Assembly (NCBI GenBank): GCA_903887775.1
Contig: CAISRB010000025.1
Location: forward strand, 1-36,846
Source: an uncultured Bacteroidales bacterium
GTDB taxonomy: Bacteria > Bacteroidota > Bacteroidia > Bacteroidales > FEN-979
Direction of reading: 5' to 3'
DNA length: 36,846 nt
Made by a program: the position numbers and the translations under genes. The number at the start of each line of letters is the position of its first letter. Position 1 is the first letter of the stretch. A model generated the notes under the pieces. It saw only the letters and a program-made list of their open reading frames with translations, searched no databases and was not told where the DNA came from. Shown here one piece after another: positions 16,846 to 27,300 of the stretch.

Positions 16846-18303
16846 TCACGGTTTTTCTGCCGGAGTTTTCGTTTCTATGGTTTCCGCCCAGCCTGGCTTT
16901 TTGAAGATCCTGAAAAGCCAGAATGGCAGCATCCAGATGAATGTCCCTATGATCATCATCAGAAAATATCCCCAGAATGAAATATTGGTGACCCCGCTGG
17001 GACGGCTCAGGGCCATGATTCCGGAGAAGACCGTTGAAAGGAATCCAAGGCCTGCAATGATCCACACTCCGGGCTTCCCTCCCATGATCTTAAAAGGCCT
17101 GAGGGTATCAGGCTGTTTGTAACGCAGCTTGATGACAGCGGCAAAAATGGGCAGGTAATAAATACATAAAAGTGTAGTGGTATAGGATGAAAATACCCAG
17201 TAAACTTCATTGATCCCTGGTATCACAGCCATGGCAATTGCCAGGAATGTTATGAGGATTCCCTGGACCATCAGTGTGCCGGTAGGAGAACCGTACTTGT
17301 TTTCTTTACGGAAAAATTTAGGCAGGGTCCCTGCTTTCGAGATCGGCACCATGCTTAACAAAGGCCCGAGCATCCAGGTACTCATCAGTGATATTCCGCC
17401 AATGGCGAGGAGAATGGCCATAACAGGAACGGCCCATGACATTCCGAAAGCCGCGAACATTGTCTCTGTAACCTGGATCACTCCTCCGTTTAGGGAGATA
17501 TCCTTCAGTGGAATGACAATCGCGATGGGCAGTGTTCCCAGAACACTAAGAACAAAGATGAGGATGGTAGCAAACAGCATCGCCCGGGGATATGACTTCT
17601 GGGGATTTGAAACCTGGCTGGCATAGTAGCCCGACATCTCGATCCCGGCAAACGTAAGGATGATGGAGGATGAATAGACAAGTGCGCCTATATTCAGTTT
17701 CGGGACAAGTCCCGACCAGGTAAAAGGTGGTAACTGGCTGGGCTTCCCGGTAATGATCCATGCCAGGCCCAGGATGATCAGCACAAGAGAAGGGATAATT
17801 GCACCAAGCAGCGTCCCCGTGGAGCTCAATTTTGCTGCGATTGCCGGACCAAGGAAATTGAAAAGGGTCAGGCCCCACCAAACGACCAGCATCACGACGG
17901 CCAAAAAAACCTGGTTAGGTAATCCAAGGATATGGGCGTGAGGGTCGGGGCTGAAAATATAGGCAACCGAAACTGCAATAAAAGAAAGGACTGTCGGATA
18001 CCAGGGGATATTCTCAACTACCACTGCCCAGATTGCCATGAAACCGGTTTTCGTATTGAACGCTTCCTCAATCCATGAATAAATACCACCTTCACTGGGC
18101 CAGGCTGAGGCCAGTTCAGCCGATACCAGGGCAAGAGGAAGAAGAAAGAGAAAAGAGCCGACAAAATACCAGGTGATCAATTGCCAGCCTTCATCGGCCA
18201 TACTAGGGTAATTCCTGACCGATAAAACGGCCGCAACACTGATCATGGACAACATCAGCACACCCATAGTCTTCTTTTTCGATGTTTGTTGGAGATCGCT
18301 CAT
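16846..18303 (-). CDS. APC-family amino acid antiporter, GadC-like
   Basis: From the ATG at 18303 the protein has 485 residues and about twelve membrane helices. A longer ORF from 18330 would overlap the decarboxylase and lacks support. The first helix region reads 'SVRNYPSMADEGWQ', like the YP-x-A-x-G stretch in GadC, and not the GSG motif of AdiC. Next come 'LVSAELASAWPSEGGIYSW' and 'FAGIEMSGYYASQVSNPQKSYPRAML', both hallmarks of the amino acid/GABA antiporter branch of APC carriers. The gene starts 11 bp after the decarboxylase stop codon, so the two are one operon. Such pairs exchange the external amino acid for its decarboxylated product, which consumes a cytoplasmic proton and protects against acid. 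The exact substrate follows that of the decarboxylase. Confidence 0.85.
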   Translation of the reverse strand: MSDLQQTSKKKTMGVLMLSMISVAAVLSVRNYPSMADEGWQLITWYFVGSFLFLLPLALVSAELASAWPSEGGIYSWIEEAFNTKTGFMAIWAVVVENIPWYPTVLSFIAVSVAYIFSPDPHAHILGLPNQVFLAVVMLVVWWGLTLFNFLGPAIAAKLSSTGTLLGAIIPSLVLIILGLAWIITGKPSQLPPFTWSGLVPKLNIGALVYSSSIILTFAGIEMSGYYASQVSNPQKSYPRAMLFATILIFVLSVLGTLPIAIVIPLKDISLNGGVIQVTETMFAAFGMSWAVPVMAILLAIGGISLMSTWMLGPLLSMVPISKAGTLPKFFRKENKYGSPTGTLMVQGILITFLAIAMAVIPGINEVYWVFSSYTTTLLCIYYLPIFAAVIKLRYKQPDTLRPFKIMGGKPGVWIIAGLGFLSTVFSGIMALSRPSGVTNISFWGYFLMMIIGTFIWMLPFWLFRIFKKPGWAETIETKTPAEKP

Positions 18304-18314
18304 GTAAAAAAAAT

Positions 18315-20597
18315 TTAATCTTTTATACAATACATTCTATACACACCATTCTCATTTTCAATCCCGTGAATATCGTGTTCGAAACCGGGAAACTGGTTAT
18401 CAAAATCCTGGAGGGTTTTTAAATAGGCTAATACAGGCTCATTGATCAGGCCGGCACGTTCACCACCCATGATTAACGGAATTCCCGGCGGATATGGAAC
18501 AATTCCTCCGGCCATTATCCTTCCCTGTGACTGTTCAAGGGAAACCCTTTCCACCTTGTTTTTAACAAGGTGGCTGTATGCTTCGGCCGGTGTCATTACC
18601 GGTTCGGGCAGGGCCGAAAATGCTTCATCAAGGAGTTGCAGCTGCCTTGAATCACGCTTGAATTCATGCATCTCAGCCGCAAGCCGGGGAAGTGATTTCC
18701 CTTTGTAAACCCCGGGATATTTTTCAACCAGGTCAGGAAAAACATCCTCGAGCATGGCATTTTCATCATACAGGGTCTTGAAACTGAAGAATCTTGTCGT
18801 AAGAGTTCCCCATTTTCCTTTCGTAATGCCTAATGAAAAGAGGAATAGTATGCTGTAATCGCCCGACTTTTCATTGATTATCCCTTCGCAATCGAGGTAT
18901 TTGACCAGAAGTGCAGCCGGTATGCCCCATGGAGAGAGCGATCCGTCACGTTCCACACCTGGTGTCAGTATTGTTACTTTAATAGGATCCAGCATGGCGT
19001 ATCCCTCATCGATATTTCCGAAACCATGCCAGTTTTCTCCGGGATGAAGAACCCAGCAGGAGGGTTCCCTGGCCAGTAACTCAACCGGGGCATCTGCAAA
19101 GTTGATACGCTTGCCGGTAGCCGGATTGGTGACCTCATCGGGCTGCCACATCTCAAACCACCAGTCTTTCGTGTTATCACTCATGATCTTCCTGCGTATC
19201 CTCGCCATCGTCGTGCGGAAGGTGACTGCTTCCATGATACTTTCATCGGTAAGGGCCTTACCCATCGGCCCGTCCATCATCTTTGCCGAAACATCACAGG
19301 ATGCAATGATAGCATATGAAGGTGAAGTGGATGTATGCATCATGAATGATTCATTGAACCTGTTGTGCTCTATGGGCTCACGCCCTTCTTTGACATGCAC
19401 CATCGAAGCCTGCGAAATAGCAGCCAGCAGCTTATGGGTTGACTGTGAGGCAAACACGGTGGGAGCATCGGGATCCCTTGCCCCGTCCCTCATTCCGTGT
19501 CGATCCTTGTACATCGGGTTGAACCTGGCATATGCGTACCAGGCTTCATCAAAGTGAAGCCTGGGAACTATCTTCCCCAGCAGTTGTTCCACTTCCACGG
19601 CATTATAACAAATCCCGTCGTAAGTAGAATTTGTTACGACTGCATATACCGGGGCTGCTGACTTGTCAGGGACCAGGGGGCATTCGCTGATCTTTTTCCT
19701 GATTGTTTCAGCCTTCATCTGGTCTTTACGGATAGGTCCTATGATACCCAGGTGATTCCTTACCGGGATCATCCACACCGGCCTTGCACCTGTAAGGATG
19801 GTCGAATGTTCAAGTGATTTATGGCAGTTACGGTCTATAAGTACCACATCTCCCTCCACGGCACAGGCCATGAAGATGATTTTATTCGCAGTGGAGGTCC
19901 CATTGGTGACATAATACGTGCGGTCGGCGCCAAATACTTTTGCGGCAAATCGTTCTCCCGCTCCTATTGCCCCTGAATGATCGAGAAGAGAGCCAAGTTC
20001 CCCCACAGAGATGGAGAGGTCGGAACGAAATAGCTGTTCTCCGAAGAAATTATAAAATATCCGCCCGGCCGGAGATTTCAGAAAAGCTGTACCACCCGTA
20101 TGACCCGGAGTATGCCAGGAATACTCAAAGTCGTCGGCAAAATTGACCAGCGCTTCGAAAAACGGCGGCAGCAGTCGGTTCCGGTACCTGCGGGCAGCCG
20201 CTTCAACACGCCCGGCAATAAAATCACGGGTATCTTCAAGAATCCAGAAATTTTCGGAAATGATCCTTTCAATTTCCAATGGGATCGTCATCAGCACATC
20301 AGGCCTTATCGATAAAAAAATCGGGATCTCATGGTTCCTGCTCCGGATGTTCAGAATCAGTTTCTGCGCCAGGTTTCGGTTCTCGACGAGCAAAGGGTCC
20401 CAGTCCACGATCACCGCATCGAGTTCAGGTAACCTGATAATGCCCGACAAAGCCGATTCAAATGATTTCCATTCTGTTACATTGACTTCGATATCGTTCA
20501 TCTTCCTGATAAGCTCATGCATGGCATGGCCTCCGGGAGTGTCTTTCGACAATTCGTCATCCACAATGGCGATACTCAGTTTTTCATACAGATACAT
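18315..20597 (-). CDS. Orn/Lys/Arg decarboxylase, AdiA-like (inducible, acid-stress type)
   Basis: A 760-residue PLP enzyme. Residues about 1-130 are the N-terminal wing domain with a receiver-like fold ('LSIAIVDDELSKD', 'DAVIVDWDPLL'). The large PLP domain has 'YYVTNGTSTANKII', 'IDRNCHKSLEHS', HFDEAWYAYARF (Asp350) and the PLP lysine in STHKLLA (Lys389). The C-terminal domain ends near 760. The length and the 'HFDEAWYAYARFNP' segment resemble E. coli arginine decarboxylase AdiA (755 residues, PLP lysine 386) more than the shorter lysine and ornithine enzymes, so arginine to agmatine is the best guess. The full N-terminal wing suggests the inducible decameric form. The gene has an unusually strong Shine-Dalgarno site and is followed by its antiporter. 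Confidence 0.88.
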   Translation of the reverse strand: MYLYEKLSIAIVDDELSKDTPGGHAMHELIRKMNDIEVNVTEWKSFESALSGIIRLPELDAVIVDWDPLLVENRNLAQKLILNIRSRNHEIPIFLSIRPDVLMTIPLEIERIISENFWILEDTRDFIAGRVEAAARRYRNRLLPPFFEALVNFADDFEYSWHTPGHTGGTAFLKSPAGRIFYNFFGEQLFRSDLSISVGELGSLLDHSGAIGAGERFAAKVFGADRTYYVTNGTSTANKIIFMACAVEGDVVLIDRNCHKSLEHSTILTGARPVWMIPVRNHLGIIGPIRKDQMKAETIRKKISECPLVPDKSAAPVYAVVTNSTYDGICYNAVEVEQLLGKIVPRLHFDEAWYAYARFNPMYKDRHGMRDGARDPDAPTVFASQSTHKLLAAISQASMVHVKEGREPIEHNRFNESFMMHTSTSPSYAIIASCDVSAKMMDGPMGKALTDESIMEAVTFRTTMARIRRKIMSDNTKDWWFEMWQPDEVTNPATGKRINFADAPVELLAREPSCWVLHPGENWHGFGNIDEGYAMLDPIKVTILTPGVERDGSLSPWGIPAALLVKYLDCEGIINEKSGDYSILFLFSLGITKGKWGTLTTRFFSFKTLYDENAMLEDVFPDLVEKYPGVYKGKSLPRLAAEMHEFKRDSRQLQLLDEAFSALPEPVMTPAEAYSHLVKNKVERVSLEQSQGRIMAGGIVPYPPGIPLIMGGERAGLINEPVLAYLKTLQDFDNQFPGFEHDIHGIENENGVYRMYCIKD

Positions 20598-20601
20598 GAA
20601 A

Positions 20602-20607
20602 CCTCCT
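20602..20607 (-). promoter_or_regulatory. Strong Shine-Dalgarno site for the decarboxylase gene
   Basis: The minus strand reads CAAAGGAGGTTTCATG, a full AAAGGAGG match four bases before the ATG at 20597. This fixes the start and is uncommon in this window. Confidence 0.6.
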
Positions 20608-20819
20608 TTGTAATTATGTAAAAAAATAATGCAGTGTAATATCTCCCCTGATATGCCGAGGAATCCGGATAATGAGACTTGGTATGGGATTCATTCCCAT
20701 GAGGTGAAAATTCAAAGTAAAATTAATTAAACTTTCAAGTATTTCATAATTTTATATTTTATTTAAGTTGATGATACGATTATTTCGTATTTAAAAAGTC
20801 CCTGTTTTTTTGCAAGGCT

Positions 20820-21317
20820 ATGAATAAGCTGAATGGTCATATCTTTTTAATGTATTCGGAAAGAATGAAGTTCAGGATAAAAGAATGGATCCGGAGATAT
20901 GCCTGGGCGGAAGTAATCAGTACCATCTTCACCTTTCTCTCCGGATGGGCCTCATCGGGCATTACGAAGAATTCTGTAGCTATAGCCTATGCCGGGACCA
21001 TCGGCGCTGCAGCAGGGTTTTATGGTTTTATCTTTATCAGGGATATTTACAACAGTTATTTAAAACATGAACCGGAAACAATCCGTGTAAAAATCCTGCT
21101 TGTTGCCAGGTGCCTGAGAAATATGGGATTTGAATTCGGCCTTGCTGAACTGCTTGATTTTGTCGTTGTCCGTCCCTTCTGCCTGCTATCCGGACCTGTC
21201 ATTTTGAAAAATTATTTCTGGGGGATCCTTGCCGGTAAAACAATTGCCGATATCATCTTTTTTACCATTTCGATACTTATGTTCGAGATCCGGAAAAAAC
21301 ATTTTCATTGGTTCTGA
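20820..21317 (+). CDS. Uncharacterised integral membrane protein
   Basis: A 165-residue ORF. The first ATG at 20820 adds about 15 residues; starts at the Met codons MYSERM or MKFRIKEW are also possible. The protein begins with a basic amphipathic stretch (MKFRIKEWIRRYAWAE), then has hydrophobic segments 'VISTIFTFLSGWASSG', 'VAIAYAGTIGAAAGFYGFIFI', 'LSGPVILKNYFWGILAG' and 'TIADIIFFTISILMF'; three or four of these should span the membrane. A conserved-looking cytoplasmic loop 'KILLVARCLRNMGFEFGLAE' lies between. I do not recognise the family. It is divergent from the decarboxylase gene with 222 bp between them, and may share its regulation. Confidence 0.65.
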   Translation: MNKLNGHIFLMYSERMKFRIKEWIRRYAWAEVISTIFTFLSGWASSGITKNSVAIAYAGTIGAAAGFYGFIFIRDIYNSYLKHEPETIRVKILLVARCLRNMGFEFGLAELLDFVVVRPFCLLSGPVILKNYFWGILAGKTIADIIFFTISILMFEIRKKHFHWF

Positions 21318-21479
21318 TAAATACCTGTATAAGCTGAAAGCAAGGTTTCTGCCGGCTTCAGGGACAGGGTTGAATGGAATTTCCGTTAGCAGTTTTTATC
21401 TTGGGATTGACCGGAAAAAGAAAGTGACAGCTCAGCCAATTAGTACAGAAAAAACAATATGAACTAATACCTAAACAAG

Positions 21480-22637
21480 ATGGAAAAGATTTTCAAATGG
21501 TCTAGGTCCATTTTCATGGTAATGGCCTTACTGATTGAATTTTCGGTTTGCCTTAACGCCCAGAACAAAGTCGACAGCCTGACCGATAAGCTGAAAACCG
21601 AAATATTTACGAGGATGAAGCATTTTTCGTTTGGGTTTTATGTGGATGCCTATTACAACGGAACTATTAACAGCAAGAGTGACACTTCAAATGTAGTGCC
21701 TTTCGCAAGTAACTGTCCTGTTCAAAACCAGATCCGCATGAATGTCGCAGCCATTGAGATAGGTTACACCGCCGATAAAGTAAGAGGAATGCTTGCACTC
21801 CAGTTTGGAGATGCTCCCGACCTGCTGGCTTTACCGGAGTCCCAGTTTATTAAAAACCTGAGGCAAGCCAATTTCGGATTTCATGTAAGCAAAAAACTAT
21901 GGCTTGATTTTGGTTATTTCATTAATCCTGTGGGGCTGGAATCAACTTGGCCTGTCCTGAACGATCTGAGTACGGTGAGTATAGGAGGGTATTATGAACC
22001 GGGGAGTGTGCTCGGTGTAAAACTTACATGGAATGCATCTGATAAATTCTCGGGTGGAATACTGATTGGTAATCCTTATTCCCTGGCTTACGAAAAAAAC
22101 ACTCATATTGCGGCCCTCATATTTATTAATTACCAGCCCACTCCCAGGCTTACATTCAACTATAACAATGTCTTTGGCAACCAGGCTGTGAAGAACGCAC
22201 AGATAAAGAATGATATCCTTTATAACAACTTCATTGTTCAGTACGATCCGATTGATCAGCTTTTCTTCACCGGCCAGCTTGATTTTGCTGCACAAACCAA
22301 CAGCCGGATGCCTCCCGATACCAATAAAATCGCGACCATGTTTTCAGGCCTGATCGAGGTGAAGTATCTCTTTCTGTCTAAGTTTGCAATCACAGGAAGA
22401 TATGAATTCTTCAATGATTATGATGGTTTTCTTTCAGGTTTGTATACCTACAATAACCAGAAGCGTGGACTTTTTACTCAGGGATTTTCGGCCGGTTTAG
22501 AATTCAAACCCGTTAAAATAGGTTATATTAGACTGGAATACAGACATTTATATGCAGATCCCGGTAATAACGTTTTCATGAGTGGTAAGAGCGACCAGTT
22601 ACAGTCTCTTGTTTTTACAACGGGAATAAGATTCTGA
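21480..22637 (+). CDS. Outer membrane beta-barrel porin (BBP2/OmpL-like)
   Basis: A 385-residue protein with an N-terminal signal (MEKIFKWSRSIFMVMALLIE, cleaved after CLNAQ). The mature part starts with a short helical segment, then 'FSFGFYVDAYYNG', a phrase typical of the OmpL-like putative beta-barrel porins of Bacteroidota. The rest alternates short aromatic-flanked strands such as 'KLWLDFGYFINPVGLES', 'GGYYEPGSVLGVKLTW', 'LTFNYNNVFGN' and 'KIGYIRLEYRHLY', and the last residue is Phe, as expected for outer membrane barrels. It should form a general or substrate-selective channel. It is upstream of two further envelope genes on the same strand. Confidence 0.8.
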   Translation: MEKIFKWSRSIFMVMALLIEFSVCLNAQNKVDSLTDKLKTEIFTRMKHFSFGFYVDAYYNGTINSKSDTSNVVPFASNCPVQNQIRMNVAAIEIGYTADKVRGMLALQFGDAPDLLALPESQFIKNLRQANFGFHVSKKLWLDFGYFINPVGLESTWPVLNDLSTVSIGGYYEPGSVLGVKLTWNASDKFSGGILIGNPYSLAYEKNTHIAALIFINYQPTPRLTFNYNNVFGNQAVKNAQIKNDILYNNFIVQYDPIDQLFFTGQLDFAAQTNSRMPPDTNKIATMFSGLIEVKYLFLSKFAITGRYEFFNDYDGFLSGLYTYNNQKRGLFTQGFSAGLEFKPVKIGYIRLEYRHLYADPGNNVFMSGKSDQLQSLVFTTGIRF

Positions 22638-22673
22638 CATTGATCTTATGATTAATGATTTTATGAAATTGCT

Positions 22674-22707
22674 TTTGAAAATTGATACAAAATTTCGGTT
22701 ATCTTTA
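22674..22707 (+). promoter_or_regulatory. Candidate promoter (TTTG - 22 bp - TATCTTTA) before the secreted-protein pair
   Basis: TTTG at 22674-22677 and TATCTTTA at 22700-22707 (seven of eight matches to TAnnTTTG) are separated by 22 bases, slightly more than the usual 19-20. The box lies 55 bases before the ATG at 22763. Confidence 0.35.
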
Positions 22708-22762
22708 ATCCCATTTTTAACAATTCTCTGATCTTTACCTGTAACCTTTAAAAATTGAAGAA

Positions 22763-23458
22763 ATGAAAAGAATGAACTTACTGCTTATGATGGTTTTTCT
22801 TGCAGGTGCTCTGATAGTATCTGCCCAGGTCGACATGAAGGAAACGATGTCGGTCATCAAAACAAACCTTGTCCAGAGCAAGGTGCAAATGCGTCAATAT
22901 TCCTGGATCGAGACTACTAAAACCTGGATAAAAGATGAACTGAAGTCCACAAAGCAAAATCAGTGTTATTACAGTGTCGACGGGAAGCTCACAAAAATTG
23001 CAACAGGGGGTAGTGATCAGCAGAAAGCTCCTGGCGGATTGAAAGGTAAGATTGCTGCAAACAAAAAAGAGGACATGGCCGAGTATATTGCGAAAGCCAT
23101 GGATAAAATTAATGATTACCTGCCTCCTGACGGTGATAAAGTGCAGCAAATCTATAATTCAGGTAAAGTTGGAATCCAGATCCTTGACCCTGGGAAAAAG
23201 TTTAAACTCAGTTTCCCGGATTATTTGCAGAAAGGTGACATATTATCTATATCTGTCGATATGGGGAATCAAAAGCTAATGGCATTGTCGGTCAATACAT
23301 TTATTGACAATCCTTCAGAGAAAGTGATTTTTGATGTGACTTATAACTCCCTTCCCGATGGTACGCAGTATGCCTCTCAAACTGTGTTGGTAGCCCAGGC
23401 AAAAAACCTGAAACTTGTTGTCGAGGAATCTGGTTTTAAGAAAGGGTCCGGACAATAG
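22763..23458 (+). CDS. Secreted protein of unknown function
   Basis: A 231-residue protein with a signal peptide (MKRMNLLLMMVFLAGALIV, cleaved after SAQ). The mature part is basic and polar, with 'WIETTKTWIKDELKSTKQNQ', 'AKAMDKINDYLPPDGDKVQQ' and 'YNSLPDGTQYASQTVL'. I see no catalytic motif, cysteine or membrane helix, and do not recognise the family. The C-terminal part looks like a beta-rich domain that handles a ligand or polymer. It is 24 bp upstream of the next envelope gene and very probably cotranscribed with it. Confidence 0.78.
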   Translation: MKRMNLLLMMVFLAGALIVSAQVDMKETMSVIKTNLVQSKVQMRQYSWIETTKTWIKDELKSTKQNQCYYSVDGKLTKIATGGSDQQKAPGGLKGKIAANKKEDMAEYIAKAMDKINDYLPPDGDKVQQIYNSGKVGIQILDPGKKFKLSFPDYLQKGDILSISVDMGNQKLMALSVNTFIDNPSEKVIFDVTYNSLPDGTQYASQTVLVAQAKNLKLVVEESGFKKGSGQ

Positions 23459-23482
23459 TCGGGAGAAATATTCATTCGGTTT

Positions 23483-24289
23483 ATGAAATTTTCTTTAAGA
23501 TCAATTCTCGCACTTTTCCTCGGGATCACTTCATTCGCGGTCTTTGCCCAGGAAACAAACGAAGAACTGGCGAAGATCGCCCAGAATCCGCTGGGGAATA
23601 TTATGAGCTTCCCGTTTCAGAATAACACTAATTTCAACTATGGCCCTTATAAAAGGGTGCAGGATATTCTGAATATTCAGCCTATTATTCCATTTTTTAA
23701 TGGAAGACTTATTACCCGTACTATTATTCCTCTGCAATGGCAGCCAGAAAATTCCCCTTCAGGAACTGTCTTCGGTTTATCCGACATTCAATTTGCTGCC
23801 GTTTACAGTCCTAAAACAAAAGGGGTCATGATTGGATTGGGCCCCATTGTCTCATTTCCCACCGGCAGCGCCACTCTTGGAAGCCAGAAATGGAGTGCCG
23901 GCCCTTGTTTTGTGATACTTGCCATGCCAGGTCACTGGGTCTTCGGGGTACTGGCAAATAATCTCTGGTCCTTTGCCGGCAATAGTGATAGGGCCGATTA
24001 CAACCAGATGCTGATCCAGTATTTTATTAATTACAACATTAAAAAAGGCCTCTATATCACGATGGCCCCAATCATTACTGCTAACTGGGAGGCATCGGCA
24101 GGACAGCAATGGCTGGTGCCTTTCGGCCTGGGTATCGGAAAAGTATTCAAGATAGGCGGGAAATTGCCTTTAAACATACAGTTAGCCGGTTTCTATAATG
24201 CCATCCGTCCTGATTACGCTCCGGACTGGACCGTGAGGGTGCAGGCTCAGGTTATGCTGCCCACATCCATACTGAAGAAGAAAAAATAA
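23483..24289 (+). CDS. Outer membrane barrel of the MetA-like ('neuromedin U'-annotated) family
   Basis: A 268-residue protein with a signal peptide (MKFSLRSILALFLGITSFAV, cleaved after FAQ). After 'NELAKIAQNPLGNIMSFPFQNNTNFNYGP' style text (the segment NPLGNIMSFPFQNN is diagnostic) it has 'FGLSDIQFAAVYSP', 'IGLGPIVSFPTGS' and a run of barrel strands. This is the pattern of proteins often labelled 'neuromedin U' in bacterial genomes and related to the phenol MetA-degradation outer membrane family. It is probably a small barrel for a hydrophobic substrate. The basic tail (KKKK) ends the chain. It forms a pair with the secreted protein before it. Confidence 0.75.
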   Translation: MKFSLRSILALFLGITSFAVFAQETNEELAKIAQNPLGNIMSFPFQNNTNFNYGPYKRVQDILNIQPIIPFFNGRLITRTIIPLQWQPENSPSGTVFGLSDIQFAAVYSPKTKGVMIGLGPIVSFPTGSATLGSQKWSAGPCFVILAMPGHWVFGVLANNLWSFAGNSDRADYNQMLIQYFINYNIKKGLYITMAPIITANWEASAGQQWLVPFGLGIGKVFKIGGKLPLNIQLAGFYNAIRPDYAPDWTVRVQAQVMLPTSILKKKK

Positions 24290-24357
24290 ATTTCAGGGCC
24301 GGACTGGACCTTTGATAAAGCCTCAACCGCCGTGATCATCAAGCAAAGCGGGCAGTC

Positions 24358-24372
24358 TTCCGGGAACCGGAA
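24358..24372. terminator. Short GC hairpin between convergent genes
   Basis: TTCCGG (24358-24363), loop GAA, CCGGAA (24367-24372) form a perfect 6-bp stem between the ends of the plus-strand barrel gene and the minus-strand kinase gene. No U-tract follows on either strand, so it is only a weak terminator candidate. Confidence 0.3.
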
Positions 24373-24386
24373 AGAAACGCTGATGA

Positions 24387-27300
24387 TTATTCGAGGGGAA
24401 AAGTAATCTCAACCCTGGTTCCGGAAGGTGAGCCTTCAGAATTGAAAAGGTCGATGATCTTTAAGGTATATTGCCCTGAATGGCCGTTTTCGTTTAACAA
24501 CTTTAGCCTGGTGCTGGTGATCTCCATCCCTTTAGAAACATGAGAGAGAGCTTCAGCTTGTTTGAGTTTATCAGCAAGTTTACGGCCGATTCCGTTATCC
24601 TCGATAATAAACAGGTATTGAGATTCATTCACTTTTTTAATCTGTAATTTAAGGAGCGCATTACCCTGCATGTTTAATAGCCCGTGTTTTATTGCATTTT
24701 CGATAAAAGGCTGAGCGATCATAGGGGGGATCATGGTTGTTTCCAGGGGCACATTTTCATCAAGATCAAGTTCATTGATAAACTGCCCTTCAAATCTCAT
24801 CTTTTCAAGTTCGATGTAGAAATTCAGGTACTCCAATTCTTCACACAATGGAATAAACTCCTTCGTCGCATTTTCAAGGGTCTTCCTTACCAGCTTTGCA
24901 AACATGGAAAGATAATATAAGGCCTTGTCTACGTTATTACTTAAAATATAGCTCTGGATGGAGTTGATTGCATTGAAAATAAAATGAGGGTTCATCTGGG
25001 CCTTCAGAGCTTTCATCTCAACCGAATTGAGTTCAACCCTGATATCCGCTTTTTGTTTTTCTTCCTTGCGTATCTGACTTGCTTTTAAACGCAGACCAGC
25101 CGCTATGAAAGCTGCCGAACATATCACAGATAACAAAATGAACCACCAGGTAAAGTAAAATGGCGGCCTGATCGTAAAGTGGTAGGAAAGCATGGCAACC
25201 TGGCTTTGATCCAAAGGATTGACAGATTCAACTTCCAGCAGGTAATTACCCGGTCTCAGTGTGGTAAAAACCGCTTTACGGTCGAAGGAATAGTTACTCC
25301 AGGTTTTTATTACCGGTAAAAGCCTGTACCTGAACCGCTGCTGGTTGGCATCAACATAATTCAGGGCATCGAAGTAAAAAACCAGGTTATTCTGCTCGTG
25401 TAACAACTTCAACCCCTCTACGGGAGATCCAAACCAGACATCTGTGAAGTAATCCGGGAAGTGTTTTATTGGAATATTATTGATCTCCAGGCCGGCGAGA
25501 ATGAGCTTCGCCTTATGGACCTGGTTTTTACTGACCTGTTCATGGAGGATCCGGCAGAGCCTCGAATCTGTTGCAATCCAAAGATCGCCTGACCTGTCAA
25601 CGACAGCCCTCTTTCCGCTGAGATCAAAATATCCGGTTTCATGTGGGAAAAAATGTAATCCGGGTTTCCCTGTTAAAAGCAATTCATTGAGGTTTATCAT
25701 ATGCAAACCCTTATCAGACCCGACAAACAGATTCCTCTTCGTATCAGTTTGGACCCAACGTATGCTTTTCCCGACTATGCCATCTTTGCCATTAAGCCTG
25801 TGAAGCAATTTCAGTTTCTCTCCTTCCAGGCTCAGGATTAATACTTCACCGTTATTTGCTCCCACAATAATATTCCTGGACCCGTCAAAACAAATATCAT
25901 TGATACTCTGTGGAAGGCTTTTATCGGTTTTACTGAATGCATAATTTTTCCCTTCCCGGGTAAGGTAGAGTCCGCCGACACGACTTGCACACCAGATCTC
26001 ATTTCCCCTCGAGATCATTCGGATGGGATTGAGAGGTGCATTTTCCTTATCAGCCCTATAAAAAAAATGTTCGGGAATCATCAGCTTTGGATAAATAGCA
26101 CAATGCCATATTCCATTGTCCCAGTATGACGATCCAAAAAGACTATCGGCCTCATCAAAAGCAAAAACCCAGATATTCCCTTCAATATGAACGCATCCTG
26201 GTTTATTGATCTCAGGACCTGGAATGAACCGGTTCAAGCCGAATCCCCCCGAAACATAAACTGCATTCTGCGAATCTTCCCCTATGGCGAAAAAACAAAT
26301 TGCAGCTGTGTCATTTTTAGCTTTGCTCATCATGAAGGAAGCCCTGGCATAGGCCGCAGGATCATATAATGAACCGGGGGGGTGAATGCTTTCAAGTTTA
26401 ATCTGGGTGCTGTATGAATGGTAAGGATTGCCGTAAGGGAACTTTCCCTCAGCTCTCAGTTTTTGATATTTCTCGTATGAACCGTCCTTGTCAATTTGCT
26501 GGGCACATAATAAGGGGTGGATCTTAAGAAATGTCTTGTACTGTTCCGATTTTATTTCCCGGTTTGGATAAATGTAAAATTGATGATCCTTGTTTTTTCT
26601 GATAATTTCACGGGAAGTGGCAATCCACAGATTATCCTGCTTATCAGCATATATATCATTGATCTTCATTGACGATAAGCCAAAATATGAAGGATTATAC
26701 CATTCAAAGCAAGGGAAGGGTATCCTGAAAAGACCCTGATGCAGGGTGCCTACCCAAACCACATGAAATAACGAATCATAATAAACCGTCCAGACGCCGG
26801 CATCCGTTATCCCTGCCTTCTCGCTCATCCTGATGACCTTTTTCCCATCGTACATATACAGGCCTCCCGGCATCTCGGGCCCTGAGGGTATCTCAGCCCA
26901 GGCGGCAATCCAGACATGTTTTTCATCATCCACAGCCAGGTGAAAAGGCTGGCCAAGTGAATCAAAAGATTGTTTCCGTCCGTTATTCCATACGCTGATG
27001 CCCTTTCTGCCCCAGGACCAAACCGTATCGCCGTTCATCCCTACTACAGGAGAAGCTGAAGGAGAGTTCGCCTGCTGAGCCTGGTCTTTAAAGAACCTGT
27101 GAGTGGAAGGGTAATATCTGTATATTTTAGGAAAAACGTAAGCATGTAATTCAATGTAATCACCCTTCTCAAGAAAGCTGAGAACGAAGTAGGAGTCTGT
27201 AACTGAGTTTACATCGGCATCAGAGAGTGAATAAAACTTTTTCCCGTCAAATACGCTGCAACCCCTGTTTGTCCCGACCAGGAGGACATTGAATTTCTTT

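Noticed and set aside
20143-20613. A 156-residue plus-strand ORF
   Set aside because: Antisense to the decarboxylase N-terminal domain; no signal, helix or motif of its own.
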